Shown here piece after piece: positions 1 through 9,013 of a DNA stretch of 53,986 bases (positions are counted from its first letter, which is position 1; each line of letters opens with the position of its first letter). This DNA comes from Ruegeria lacuscaerulensis (lineage in GTDB: Bacteria > Pseudomonadota > Alphaproteobacteria > Rhodobacterales > Rhodobacteraceae): assembly GCF_013031245.1 (NCBI RefSeq), contig NZ_WPZL01000027.1, positions 1-53,986 on the forward strand. Direction: 5' to 3'. Under the pieces are notes generated by a model. The model had not been told where the DNA came from. It ran no database searches and worked only from the letters and a program-made list of their open reading frames with translations. The translations under genes were made by a program, and so were the position numbers.

Positions 1-104
1 CGACCGCGATACCCGTATGTGGAACATTCCTTGAGCTGAGACGGATACCAGACAGATACCTCTTTTTCCGCCGAGGTCAGCCAAGAGTTTGAGCGCGTGC
101 AGCC

Positions 105-1052
105 TTATATTGGAGGCGCTGCGCGCTCCGTAACCAACTGCCTGGCGACAGCTCTTTCGCGATGTATCATGTACAGCCCTGCACTGATGATGACGGCAAT
201 ACCAATCAGGCTAAGCGTGTTTGGGAAGTCACTAAAAACAAGATAGCCGAACAGGGTCGCCACCGGGAGTTCAAAGTACTGCAGAGGGGCCAATGTGACC
301 GAAGGTGCAAACGAAAGCGCATAGGTCATCATCATATGGCTCGCGGTTGCAAAAAACCCAGCTCCCAGAAGCCACAACAACGCGATATCTGTCGGCCAAA
401 CGGGATCGAACAGATCAGAGCCGGAACCTTGCGCAACCATTAGGGCTGGAATGCAAAACAGGCTGGCAATCAGGCCGGTGTGGAATTGCAGGGCCACGGG
501 GTGCATTCGGCGCGACAATCCCCGCGTCACAAGAATGTAGAAAGCAAAGGCAATTGCCGTGCCGAGCGGAATAATGGCAACCGCGCCAAATGCCGCGAAA
601 CTGGGTTGGATGACGAACAACACCCCAACAAACCCCACAAGTGCCGCCGCGACACGACGCGGGCCGACATCTTCGCCAAGATAAAACTTGCCGACCAACA
701 AGACTATGAACGGGGCCACAAACACGATTGCCAACGCATCGGCAAGTGGCATCACACGGATTGCTGCAATGAAACAAAACGTCGCGAACAACAAGAGTAA
801 AGAGCGGAATACGAGTACCATCAAATCACCTCGCGCCACACGCAACGACAGTCCCATAATCCAGACAAACGGCGCCATCAACGCGCATTGCACCACAAAG
901 CGAGCAGCCGTAATCTGCCCAACTGGCACACTGGCCGATGCGAGTTTCGCAGCTACATCCAGCAAAGGAGCAGTCAGGCAAAATCCCAGCATCAGTGCAA
1001 CACCGACAAGGATGCGATCTGTTGATTGAGGTATGGAATTAGGGGTGGTCAT
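105..1052 (-). CDS. DMT-superfamily (EamA/RhaT-like) transporter
   Basis: This is an integral membrane exporter or importer of the drug/metabolite transporter family, about 315 aa. The protein is almost entirely hydrophobic, with about ten predicted membrane segments in two repeated halves of roughly five, as expected for two EamA domains. I chose the ATG at 1052 (MTTPNSIPQ), because the 44 residues upstream in the same frame are not family-like; no clear Shine-Dalgarno site supports either start. The C-terminus is short, basic and soluble. The substrate cannot be inferred. It lies downstream of three broken genes on the same strand and is itself intact. Confidence 0.85.
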   Translation of the reverse strand: MTTPNSIPQSTDRILVGVALMLGFCLTAPLLDVAAKLASASVPVGQITAARFVVQCALMAPFVWIMGLSLRVARGDLMVLVFRSLLLLFATFCFIAAIRVMPLADALAIVFVAPFIVLLVGKFYLGEDVGPRRVAAALVGFVGVLFVIQPSFAAFGAVAIIPLGTAIAFAFYILVTRGLSRRMHPVALQFHTGLIASLFCIPALMVAQGSGSDLFDPVWPTDIALLWLLGAGFFATASHMMMTYALSFAPSVTLAPLQYFELPVATLFGYLVFSDFPNTLSLIGIAVIISAGLYMIHRERAVARQLVTERAAPPI

Positions 1053-1504
1053 CCCATCATGTAGAAATATCGCCAAGTGAGTGTCTGTTCTTAATGCGAC
1101 GCCAGGCAAAAGCCCCGATATTCCCGAGTTCAGTCCGAGTTGAAATTTGCACCCGCAGAGAATGGCAGCTTCAACGGGCCGCACCGCGGCAAAATAGGTA
1201 GTGGATCAACCGCAGGTGTGGGCCGTCCGTTTAACCAGTTGTTAGCGCGGCAGGGGCCCTTTCTGCAACGGCACCAGGTCCGTTGTGAGCCCAGAGTCAG
1301 CAATGCTGCACATTACTTGAATGTCCGGTATTCAAAGTGGCCAAGAACGTGTCAAATTCAAAGCAAGTTTTGCCCCAAGGGTTTGCGACACAAGAGTATT
1401 CAAAGATTTTGGTGATCAAGCGGCTCTGCAAGCGTTCAAAATCAACCGGGCCGGCAACTAGAAGCTGCCGGACTGTTATTGTGCTTTGCTCACTTGGTCA
1501 GAAG
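1053..1504. other. Gene-free stretch
   Basis: About 450 bp between the DMT transporter start and the end of the hydrolase pseudogene. The short ORFs here show no family features. A CCGGCA/TGCCGG inverted repeat at 1451-1471 could be a weak terminator for the minus-strand pseudogene, but it lacks a clear T tract. Confidence 0.4.
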
Positions 1505-2092
1505 TCAACCTTTGCTGAGGATTTCTTCACCCAGGATTTGGATGACCTTCTGTCCATCTTCGCTGGCCCAGTTTACCGCGAGCTCAGACATGATCGCACT
1601 GGTGGTGATAAGCTCAACCCCGGCGCGTTCCATTCGCCGGAATGTCATCTCGTCAGTAAGCGCAGTGGGCGAACCTGATGCATCCACAATCGCATTGACG
1701 TCAAACCCTTCGGATTTCGCGATGATTGCGGGCGGAGCGAGACAGACATCGGTTGTGATGCCAGCCATCAGGAAATGCTTTCGCCCAGTGTTGCGGCATG
1801 CATCGGCGAAGGCAGGGTCGTCCCAGCAGTTCACAACACCAGGGCGCTTCACACGCGCCGCAAACGCTTCAGGTGCGATTTTTTCCAGGTCCGGCATTTA
1901 CGGCCCCTGAATTTGATCCTCCATGCTGGAGGTGAAGACGATGGGCATGCCCAGATCAACCGCTGTTCGCGCTAGGGCACGAGTGTTGGCTTTGATAATT
2001 TCAATGTCGACAGAACGGGCCCAGTTCATGGTGCCGATCTGATGGTCGATCAGGATCATGCCCGCATTTTGCGGTGTGGCTTTTTCAGTCAT
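1505..2092 (-). pseudogene. Isochorismatase-type cysteine hydrolase (YcaC-like), nonsense mutant
   Basis: The reading frame runs for 195 codons but is cut by a TAA at 1898-1900 (codon 65). The halves 1898-2092 and 1505-1897 are in the same frame and directly adjacent. Together they give a full-length YcaC-like hydrolase. The expected Asp-Lys-Cys triad is visible: Asp16 in LIDHQ, Lys82 in RVKRPG and Cys117 in TTDVCLA. The stop falls between EDQIQGP and MPDLEKI, where Leu is plausible (TTA to TAA, one change). The downstream half begins with an ATG immediately after the stop but lacks the catalytic Asp. It is the first of three broken minus-strand genes in a row. A sequencing error is possible for one stop alone, but less likely given the neighbours. 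Confidence 0.85.
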
Positions 2093-2141
2093 AGCTTGTT
2101 CCTTTCTTAAGGGTGTGGTGATGAACGAGAGTGCTCAACGC

Positions 2142-2777
2142 TTATCCCGGGACCGACACTTTTGGTCGCGTACCCTGACTGCGATGGATGTTTAGGACCG
2201 CTTGGTCTGATGCCAGTTTCCTGATTATCCGGTCGACATTGCGGTATTCAGCGGTGGATTTTGGGAAGGCATAAGCCTAGTTTGCCATTGGGTAGAGAAG
2301 TGCATCCGCAACAGATTTTTCGCCACCAACCATTCAGCTTTTTCCGTCCAGATGTTGGTCAATGCGGGTAAGCGCCTTGTCGACCAAAAGCTGAGAGGCC
2401 TCGACAACATGCGCATGGTCCGCCTCGGAGGTTGTAAAGCGGCCAGGCGAGAAGTAAGGCCAGAAATAAGGGTGCAAGGTGGCTGACAAAAACAGCAACC
2501 ACTGGTTCAGCTTGACGCGCTCTTCGGATCCGGTGGCTGGCCCAATGCCAGCATTTGGGAAGCGGTCGACACGATACACCAGAACCGCGCTGGCTTCGGA
2601 CAAAGCCCGTCCTTCATCGACGAGCGTTGGCACAACGACTGAGGGATTGAGCTTTAGGTAAGCTGGCGTTTTCATCGCGGCGTAGTCGAGATGTTCAACT
2701 TCGTAGGGCTGACCGATCCACTCCAATGTGATGTGGACAGCGGTCGTGCATGTGCCGGGGGCGGAACAGAGTTTCAT
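2142..2777 (-). pseudogene. Glutathione S-transferase, two in-frame stops
   Basis: The frame opens at ATG 2777 (MKLCSAPGTCTTAVH) behind a GGCGGG ribosome site. It encodes a thioredoxin-like GST N-domain, with the cis-Pro region LNPSVVVPTL and SEASAVLVY near the glutathione site, then a C-terminal helical domain. It is cut by TGA at 2334-2336 and TAG at 2277-2279. Reading through both gives KS-stop-MVGGEKSVADALLYP and MAN-stop-AYAFPKSTAEY, which continues to a normal stop at 2142-2144. Both stops are one base from TGG (Trp), a residue that would suit both sites. The total would be about 211 aa, normal for a GST. I read this as a decayed gene in a decaying operon. Confidence 0.85.
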
Positions 2778-2787
2778 TATCCCGCCC

Positions 2788-3430
2788 TCAGCCAAAAGTG
2801 GACGCGGCAAGGTCAAATACCAACAACTCGGCTTCGGCGACGATTGATATTTCAACGGTGTTGACATCACGCAGTGCAAGCCCGTCACCTTTTTCGAGCT
2901 TCTGATCACCGGCATTTACTGAACCGCTGATCACAAAAACATAGACGCCGTTGCCGATTGTTTGGGGTCGATAGGTGATGCTTTGCGCATGTGTGAAGGA
3001 ACCGTAGCATCATCGATGCATCCTGTTGAGCCACGAGCGCTCCATCTGCACCATCTGGAGCCAGAACCAATTCGAACAGATCCGTGTGGCTTGCCGAATT
3101 CAGCGTCTTTTTCAAGTAGGCAGGCGCAAGGTTATTGGCTCTGGGCCGAAACCAGATTTGCAAAGCCCGCATGGGATCGTTATCGGAGTTATTGATCTCG
3201 TTATGTACGATACCGGTTCCAGCGGTGATGACCTGTATACCCTTGGCTGCAAGGGTCCCCGTGTGTTCCGAGACGTTCGGGTCAATATGCAGAACTTCCC
3301 CATCCACCATGAAGGTAACGACTTCGATGTCCTTGTGCGGATGGAGACCAAATACCCCACCGTCTCATACTGTTACGCCAGGGCCGATGCGTTCGCCCTC
3401 TGGGACGGCTATATTGCCGAAATGACTGCA
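2788..3430 (-). pseudogene. Pirin-family protein, stop plus frameshift
   Basis: Pirins are bicupin iron proteins of uncertain role, some with quercetinase activity. The metal-binding pairs HPH (in GLHPHKDIEVVTF) and HNE (in TAGTGIVHNEIN) are both present. The frame has a TGA at 3365-3367, upstream of the HPH motif, and a frameshift near 3005-3010 after VAQQDASMM. The C-terminal cupin then continues in another frame (YGSFTHAQSITYRP through LLVFDLAASTFG) to a stop at 2788-2790. The N-terminal end beyond about 3425 is not readable in one frame, so the true start is lost or unclear. It ends 10 bp before the GST start, consistent with a former pirin-GST-hydrolase operon. Confidence 0.8.
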
Positions 3431-3640
3431 TGAAGTTCACACGGTTCACTCTTCTCAGTCACGCGCAATCAAGTTGGCAATCACTCTGCTCATGTTTGTT
3501 TCAGGCAACCAGCGCCTGAATATGCATTCTCGTCAATCCGAACCAATAATGTGCGACACATCCAGATGGACCGTATTTTGACAGGAACCAACCGCAACCA
3601 TTCTGTTGCCTCCGGCTTTGGAACACGCAAACAGTGCGTT

Positions 3641-5008
3641 CTACGCCCACAAACCGCCAATTTCATTTCTTGCGACCGTTGATGTCAGGAAAATGGCGAT
3701 GATCCAGCCAGTCACGACGGCGACCGCCGTTCCGAGCCAGACGCCGGTTTCGCTGAAACCCAGAATCCCGATGAAAATCCAGACAAAGAATGCGACGCCA
3801 AAACCCTGACGATAGAGGCTGATCCAGACGGTCCAAATGGGTCTTTTGAGAGCCTGCAGCAAGGAGTTGATTGAAAACAGCATCATGTAGAAAGGCAGGA
3901 TCAGGCTGTCGATACGCAGATAACTTACTCCGACACGAATGACCTCGGGGTCTGGTGTGAACAGCCGCATAAGCGGCGGACCCAAAAACCACAGGATCGG
4001 AATTGCGATCAAGGACATGACGAACCCTACGCGCCAGCAGTAGAACAACGATCCCCGCACCCGCTGGTGGTTGCGCGCGCCGAAATTCTGCGAAGCAATC
4101 GGCAGCAGAGCACCCGTGACACCCAGAATTGGTAACAGCATAACTTGCTCAAGCCTTATGGCGATGGCGTAACCGGCAATGGCATGTTCGCCAAACAGTT
4201 TTAGCGCGAATTGTATGACAAAGCTCGACAACAACATGATCATGAAAGAAAAGGCTGTTGGCAGAACCTGTACGGAAATCTCGCCGAACCGCGTCAGATG
4301 TGGCCAGAAATAGGCCGCGCGCATCCGCTTCATCCGCCGCCTGCGCAACACCTGCCGTATCAGAAAGATCATCACGCCGGTCTGACTGATGACCGTGGAC
4401 AACGCGAGACCGTCAAAACCGATGCCGGGGATGATGCCGGGAATCCCATAAATCAATAGGGGATTCAGCAGGATATTTGCCAGAAACGCTACAATCAGTG
4501 CACGTTGCATGGATATTGCATCACCATGGGCCTGTAGGATTCCGTTACACCCATAGGCTACCAGGAAACCGGGCATTGCCATCAGCAACCAGTAGAAATA
4601 ACGCAGGCCTGCATCGCGGTATACGCCCGGTTCGGACACCAGCCGGATTAGCAAAGGTCCGAACCACAGACCTGCCAACGCAAGCAGACACGATGCGATG
4701 ACACCGTAGGCTATCCCCTGCGCTGCAAAGCGTCGGGCTGCTCGGTTGTCCCCAGCACCCAGCGCATTGCCGACCAGCGCGCTCATGGCGGCACCCAAAC
4801 CCACGCCAATGGAAATTGATATGAAGAACGCTTGAAACCCAATGGCCAGCCCGGCCTGAGCGCTGGTCGACAGCAGTCCGGCAAAGAAGATGTCGACAAT
4901 ATTATAAAGCGTGCTGAACAGCATTCCGACCGCGCCAGGTATTGCCAGGGTCCGGAAATGACCCGAAATGGACCCGCGAGTCAGATCAAGGTCAAGTGCC
5001 TGAGCCAT
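3641..5008 (-). CDS. MATE-family multidrug/toxin efflux transporter
   Basis: A 455 aa membrane protein with about twelve predicted transmembrane segments and the MATE hallmarks. The N-terminus has LAIPGAVGMLFSTLYNIVD and later GLGAAMSALVGNALGAGD, and the second half repeats the pattern with GALLPIASQNFGA. MATE proteins export cationic or other organic compounds driven by sodium or protons. The length is normal for the family. It begins 12 bp after the XRE-cupin regulator gene and is therefore probably the last gene of a three-gene operon (CMD protein, regulator, exporter). This suggests efflux of the compound sensed by the regulator (inference). Confidence 0.93.
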   Translation of the reverse strand: MAQALDLDLTRGSISGHFRTLAIPGAVGMLFSTLYNIVDIFFAGLLSTSAQAGLAIGFQAFFISISIGVGLGAAMSALVGNALGAGDNRAARRFAAQGIAYGVIASCLLALAGLWFGPLLIRLVSEPGVYRDAGLRYFYWLLMAMPGFLVAYGCNGILQAHGDAISMQRALIVAFLANILLNPLLIYGIPGIIPGIGFDGLALSTVISQTGVMIFLIRQVLRRRRMKRMRAAYFWPHLTRFGEISVQVLPTAFSFMIMLLSSFVIQFALKLFGEHAIAGYAIAIRLEQVMLLPILGVTGALLPIASQNFGARNHQRVRGSLFYCWRVGFVMSLIAIPILWFLGPPLMRLFTPDPEVIRVGVSYLRIDSLILPFYMMLFSINSLLQALKRPIWTVWISLYRQGFGVAFFVWIFIGILGFSETGVWLGTAVAVVTGWIIAIFLTSTVARNEIGGLWA

Positions 5009-5020
5009 ATCAGCAAGGTA

Positions 5021-5620
5021 TCACGGGCGCTCGGCCTGGACGGTCAGAAATACGAACTTGGGGGTCAGAACGGCTTCGAATCCGTGATTGAGCTCTGCGT
5101 CCACGCTGATGGAGTCGCCTGCCGACAGGGTAAAGCGGGCCTCGCCGTATCGATAAACGGCTTCACCTTCAAGCGCCTGAACAAAGACAACGCCGTGTCC
5201 GACATAGGTTGGCGGAGGACCCCCCTCGCGCAAAAGGGTCACGCGGCGCGCCTGAAATCGCAGATCCTTACGTGAATGCAATGCCAGATTAACGTATTCG
5301 TGGCTATGACCGGCCGAGATACGCGTGGATTTCAACCCTTCTCCGTGACGTACAAGGGTATAGTCGGTGTGATCGGTTCGCGCCTCGCGGAACAGCGAGA
5401 CAATTGGAACTTCAAGGGCCTCAGCCAGTGCGGTCAGCGTATCGATCGATGGGGATACCAGCCCGTTTTCGATCCGGCTTACCATCGCGGCAGATATACC
5501 GGACAGCTCGGCCAGTCGGCGTGCGGATTGCTTGCGGCTTTGGCGCAGTTCCTTCAGCGATGCGCCAATGGCTCGGTCGATCTGTTTTCCCGGCGGGTCA
5601 CCCTGCATGATTTGTCCCAT
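5021..5620 (-). CDS. XRE-family regulator with C-terminal cupin domain
   Basis: About 199 aa. Residues about 15-70 form an XRE helix-turn-helix (ARRLAELSGISAAMVSRIE then GLVSPSIDTLTALAEALE). Residues about 110-195 form a cupin beta-barrel that would sense a small molecule. Start choice is between ATG 5620 and GTG 5623; ATG 5620 gives the usual TGATG overlap with the upstream CMD gene. Regulators of this class usually control adjacent amino acid, amine or polyamine genes (family knowledge). Here the divergent ABC importer and the co-transcribed MATE gene are the likely targets. It is paralogous to the regulator at 36068-36649, which also accompanies a polar amino acid ABC importer. Confidence 0.9.
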   Translation of the reverse strand: MGQIMQGDPPGKQIDRAIGASLKELRQSRKQSARRLAELSGISAAMVSRIENGLVSPSIDTLTALAEALEVPIVSLFREARTDHTDYTLVRHGEGLKSTRISAGHSHEYVNLALHSRKDLRFQARRVTLLREGGPPPTYVGHGVVFVQALEGEAVYRYGEARFTLSAGDSISVDAELNHGFEAVLTPKFVFLTVQAERP

Positions 5621-6198
5621 CACTCGCTGCCGTAATAGCCCACCACGTCGCCGTCAGTCGTTACGCCCAACCCGTTCAGCAACCGATTGGCATAATTGAA
5701 ATAGCCCACGATCTGGTTGATTTCGAGAATTTCGCCATCCGCCCAACCTGCATTTTTTAGGGCGATGACATCGGCCTCGCCCATCTCACCGGGGAACAGT
5801 GTCAATTTCTCGGCGTAGACCAGCGCCTCCAACTGATTCCCTTCGAACGCATCCTGTGGTTTGCACGCCCTAAGCGCGGCTTCGATTTTGTCGGCGCGCG
5901 CATCATTGCCAATCAGGTGGCGCGCGTTGGCCCAGTGATTGGCGTAAGAATAGGGGCAATTGTTCAGGTTCGAAACGTAGGAGCTGATCACTTCCTGAAA
6001 CCACATCGGGACCGTGTTCGCTTCATCATGCAAACAGGCCCGATACAAAATCACGTGCCCTTTCATAGTGTTGGGCCGAAGAGAGTGTACCCGCATGACG
6101 TTGTCCACAGTTCCGTGCGGTGTTCGCGCCAGATCCAGAGTGGCCTGCAACTGCGCATCGGCATCTTCGTCGGAGATCATCCTGATCCAGGCAGACAT
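5620..6198 (-). CDS. Carboxymuconolactone decarboxylase-like / peroxidase-related protein
   Basis: A 192 aa all-helical protein resembling the AhpD-like peroxidase-related group. The diagnostic stretch is SNLNNCPYSYANHW: the first Cys and the distal His are present, but the position that is Cys in CxxC AhpD proteins is Ser. Classical thiol-disulfide peroxidase chemistry is therefore doubtful, and many family members with this variant are uncharacterised. It is the first gene of an operon with the XRE regulator (overlapping) and the MATE exporter. It is divergent from the ABC importer, from which it is separated by about 300 bp. Confidence 0.82.
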   Translation of the reverse strand: MSAWIRMISDEDADAQLQATLDLARTPHGTVDNVMRVHSLRPNTMKGHVILYRACLHDEANTVPMWFQEVISSYVSNLNNCPYSYANHWANARHLIGNDARADKIEAALRACKPQDAFEGNQLEALVYAEKLTLFPGEMGEADVIALKNAGWADGEILEINQIVGYFNYANRLLNGLGVTTDGDVVGYYGSE

Positions 6199-6496
6199 AC
6201 GCGGTTCCTCCTTTGGTCATCAGCACAAATTTCGGTCAGTACCTGGTTCGGCACTGAGTTTTTTATTGACGAGTATTGCATGATAAGCAACCATATTAAT
6301 CAGAGCGCAACGTATTTGAGGTATCATCGACCTTGTCTGACCGACCAAATCAGTCGCAGCGTCGGTTCGACACGGACCTTGTTGCCGCGCGACGCCCGTC
6401 GGCGGGGCAGGGGGATGACCTGTTCTGCACGCTGCCCGGCGCTCAATACCGCAACAGACAGCCAGGCATGGTGTCCCGAACCCAGATAGGCACAAC
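6199..6496. promoter_or_regulatory. Divergent regulatory region, CMD operon / ABC importer
   Basis: About 300 bp between two divergent operons, which must contain both promoters. An interrupted inverted repeat TTGCATGATAAGCAA lies at 6276-6290 in an AT-rich patch and is a candidate operator for the adjacent XRE-cupin regulator. A TTGACG at 6267-6272 could be a -35 box for the importer, but no convincing -10 is spaced correctly. No gene is visible here. Confidence 0.4.
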
Positions 6497-7243
6497 ATGA
6501 CCCAAGCCACTCCGATGATCGAAGTGACCAATCTGGACAAGTACTACGGCACGTTCCATGCGCTGAAGGACATCGATCTGACGGTGCATCAGGGTGAAAA
6601 GGTTGTAATTTGCGGACCGTCCGGCTCTGGCAAGTCGACTTTGATCCGTTGCTTTAACGGATTGGAGTGGCACAATTCCGGCCGCCTCGTGATCGACGGA
6701 ATCGAGGTCTTTGACGGTGCCAAGGAAATTCGCGAATTGCGGCAGGAAGTCGGTATGGTCTTTCAGCAGTTCAACCTGTTTCCGCATTTGACCGTGTTGG
6801 AGAATCTGACGATTGGCCCGATGAAAGTGCGTAAGATCTCCAAAGCGCAGGCTGAAGAGACAGCGCGGCAATATCTTGACCGTGTGCACATCCCGGAACA
6901 GGCCGACAAGTATCCGGCTCAGCTGTCCGGGGGTCAGCAGCAGCGCGTCGCGATTGCGCGATCATTATGCATGGAAACACGGATCATGCTGTTTGACGAA
7001 CCCACCTCGGCGCTTGATCCAGAGATGATCAACGAAGTTCTGGACGTGATGGTCGAGCTGGCAGACACCGGCATGACCATGGTGGTCGTAACCCATGAGA
7101 TGGGTTTCGCCCGCAAAGTTGCGGATACGATGGTCTTTATGGAAGCAGGCCGGATCGTAGAAATTTCACCGCCAGAACAGTTTTTCACCAACCCCTCCAG
7201 TGAGCGCTGCCGCTTGTTCCTGGATCAGATTTTGGCGCATTGA
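6497..7243 (+). CDS. Polar amino acid ABC transporter, ATP-binding protein (GlnQ/HisP type)
   Basis: A 248 aa ATPase that powers uptake through the two permeases encoded downstream. Visible motifs are Walker [10 protein letters not shown] (40-48), Q-loop Gln90, signature LSGGQQQ (143-149), Walker B IMLFDEP (163-169), then the D-loop SALDPE and the switch His in VVTHEMGF. Length and motif spacing are typical of the PAAT subfamily, which handles amino acids and opines. It is the first gene of the operon ATPase, permease, binding protein, permease. In the paralogous operon at 32.6-36.0 kb the ATPase gene is last instead. Confidence 0.95.
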   Translation: MTQATPMIEVTNLDKYYGTFHALKDIDLTVHQGEKVVICGPSGSGKSTLIRCFNGLEWHNSGRLVIDGIEVFDGAKEIRELRQEVGMVFQQFNLFPHLTVLENLTIGPMKVRKISKAQAEETARQYLDRVHIPEQADKYPAQLSGGQQQRVAIARSLCMETRIMLFDEPTSALDPEMINEVLDVMVELADTGMTMVVVTHEMGFARKVADTMVFMEAGRIVEISPPEQFFTNPSSERCRLFLDQILAH

Positions 7244-8088
7244 CCGTGAGCGATCTGGGCATATCGGGCGCAAAAGGCCAGCCCTTGCCGAAGCCGCCCT
7301 TCCTCAAGCGGTTTTTCGACTCGGTGCTGGTGTCCATCGTAATCTATGCCCTGATCGTCGGTGCCATCGCCTATGGTGCCTATGTTGGCGCGCAAAGCAT
7401 GGGGTATAACTGGCAATGGTATCGGGTACCGCAGTTCCTCTACCGCAATACGGAAGTTGGCTTTGAATGGGGACAGATTCCGATTGGCCTGGTCGCGACG
7501 GTCAAGTTGTCTGTAATCTCTTTTCTGCTGGCAACTGTGATTGGTCTTCTGATCGCCTTGCTTCGGTTGTCAGGCCTGGTCATCGGGTCTGCTGTCGCCA
7601 TCGGTTTTCTGGAGTTGATCCGCAATATCCCACTGCTGGTTCTGCTGTATTTGTTCTACTACGTGCTCGGCCCGATTTTCGGTTTCGACCGTTACACGGC
7701 GAGTATCCTGACGCTGGCGGTATTCCACTCGGCGCTGATATCGGAAATCTTCCGGGCCGGGATCAACGCCATTCCCACCGGTCAATGGGAAGCGGCAAAA
7801 TCCATCGGCATGACGCCGGCTCAGACCTACCGCTATATCATCCTGCCGCAATCGGTGCGCTTCATGCTGCCACCTATGACCGGAGAAGTCGTCCACCTGA
7901 TCAAATCCTCGGCGATTGTCAGCGTGATCGCGGTGGCAGAGCTGACCACGTTCGGCCGCAACATCATTTCCGATACCTACATGAGTTTCGAAATCTGGTT
8001 CACCATCGCTCTGGTCTATCTGGTGGTGACCCTGATCCTGTCGATCGGCGTCAGCCATCTGGAGAAGAAATATGCCATCGACCAATAA
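7240..8088 (+). CDS. Polar amino acid ABC transporter, permease 1
   Basis: A 282 aa inner membrane permease of the HisM/GlnP type. After a soluble N-terminus and one early membrane segment there is the PAAT core of about five segments. The EAA loop that contacts the ATPase is visible as QWEAAKSIGMTPAQTYRYII. The start is TTG 7240 (overlapping the ATPase stop) or GTG 7246; neither has a strong ribosome site, which suggests translational coupling. The N-terminal region contains MGYNWQWYRVPQF, closely matched by SMDYSWQWYRVEPF in the permease at 32580, showing that the two importers are paralogous. Confidence 0.93.
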   Translation: MTVSDLGISGAKGQPLPKPPFLKRFFDSVLVSIVIYALIVGAIAYGAYVGAQSMGYNWQWYRVPQFLYRNTEVGFEWGQIPIGLVATVKLSVISFLLATVIGLLIALLRLSGLVIGSAVAIGFLELIRNIPLLVLLYLFYYVLGPIFGFDRYTASILTLAVFHSALISEIFRAGINAIPTGQWEAAKSIGMTPAQTYRYIILPQSVRFMLPPMTGEVVHLIKSSAIVSVIAVAELTTFGRNIISDTYMSFEIWFTIALVYLVVTLILSIGVSHLEKKYAIDQ

Positions 8089-8124
8089 AACTGAAAACTT
8101 TGTCGGACAACAAGGAGAACCAAT

Positions 8125-8958
8125 ATGAAGCTTTCCCGCAGATTGCTTGGCGTCGCCCTCGGCGCAGTCGTGGCGACCGGTGTGGCGACATCTGGCTGGG
8201 CGCAAAGCACAACGCAGGAACTGTCCCGCGAAAGTGTGATTGAAACCATCAAGCAGGACGGCGTGATCCGGATCGGTTTGTCGCTGTTTGTGCCATGGTC
8301 GATGCGCGACAAGAACGGCGACCTGATCGGGTTCGAACTGGATGTCGGGCGCAAACTGGCAAAAGACATGGGTGTTGAGGTTGAATTCGTACCCACCTCA
8401 TGGGACGGGATTATCCCAGCACTGGTGTCGGGTAATTACGACGTCATCATTTCCGGCATGTCAGTGACCGCGCAACGGAACCTGACCGTGAACTTCACGG
8501 ATCCCTATGCCTATTCGGGCCTGGCGATCATGGCGAATAAACAACTCACAGAAGGCATGACCATGGCGGATCTGAACTCGCCGGACGTGACCTTTACCGC
8601 CCGTCGCGGCGCGACGCCCGCGGTAGTTATTGCGGAAAACTTCCCCGAAGCGAATTTGCTGCTGTTTGATGAGGATGGCGCGTCCGCCCAGGAAGTTCTG
8701 AATGGTAACGCTCATGCGACCATGGCGGCGCAACCGACACCGAACCGCGAAGCCGGACGCAATCCGGAAACGCTGGTTGTCATCGAAGGTGACCTGTTCG
8801 ATCCGCGCGGCGAGGGTTTTGCCCTGCGCAAGGGGGATCCGGACGCGATGAACTTTTTCAACAACTGGATTGCGCAGCAATGGCGCTCCGGTTGGCTGGA
8901 AGAGCGCCACAACTACTGGTTTGCCACCGAAGAGTGGGCGGACCAGGTTGCTCAGTAA
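8125..8958 (+). CDS. Polar amino acid ABC transporter, periplasmic substrate-binding protein
   Basis: A 277 aa extracytoplasmic binding protein. Residues 1-28 form a Sec signal peptide (basic MKLSRR, hydrophobic core, cleavage near GWAQS). The mature part is a type II bilobed SBP_bac_3 fold with the hallmark stretch IGFELDVGRKLAKDMGVEVE and the NLTVNFTDPYAYSG hinge region. A good ribosome site (AAGGAGAACC) precedes the ATG. It is closely similar to the binding protein at 33478, sharing for example FVPWSMRDKNGDLIGFE versus FVPWAMRDKDGNLIGFE, so related ligands are likely. A strong hairpin follows the gene. Confidence 0.95.
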   Translation: MKLSRRLLGVALGAVVATGVATSGWAQSTTQELSRESVIETIKQDGVIRIGLSLFVPWSMRDKNGDLIGFELDVGRKLAKDMGVEVEFVPTSWDGIIPALVSGNYDVIISGMSVTAQRNLTVNFTDPYAYSGLAIMANKQLTEGMTMADLNSPDVTFTARRGATPAVVIAENFPEANLLLFDEDGASAQEVLNGNAHATMAAQPTPNREAGRNPETLVVIEGDLFDPRGEGFALRKGDPDAMNFFNNWIAQQWRSGWLEERHNYWFATEEWADQVAQ

Positions 8959-8968
8959 CTGAAATAAC

Positions 8969-8991
8969 CGGGGGCGGCTTCGTCGCCCCCG
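8969..8991 (+). terminator. GC-rich hairpin after the binding-protein gene
   Basis: A perfect 8-bp stem CGGGGGCG/CGCCCCCG with a 7-nt loop lies 11 bp after the binding-protein stop, with no T tract. It is more likely an mRNA-stabilising or partial-termination hairpin that raises binding protein over permease than a full terminator. The paralogous operon carries a hairpin at the same place (34328-34356). Confidence 0.6.
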
Positions 8992-9013
8992 ACCCTGACG
9001 CGGAGCAGACCCA

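Noticed and set aside
1..104. Possible gene end at the left edge
   Set aside because: Too short and without recognisable coding sequence in any frame.
2225..2416. Separate small minus-strand ORF over the GST 3' end
   Set aside because: Out-of-frame shadow of the GST pseudogene; the correct frame reads through two stops.
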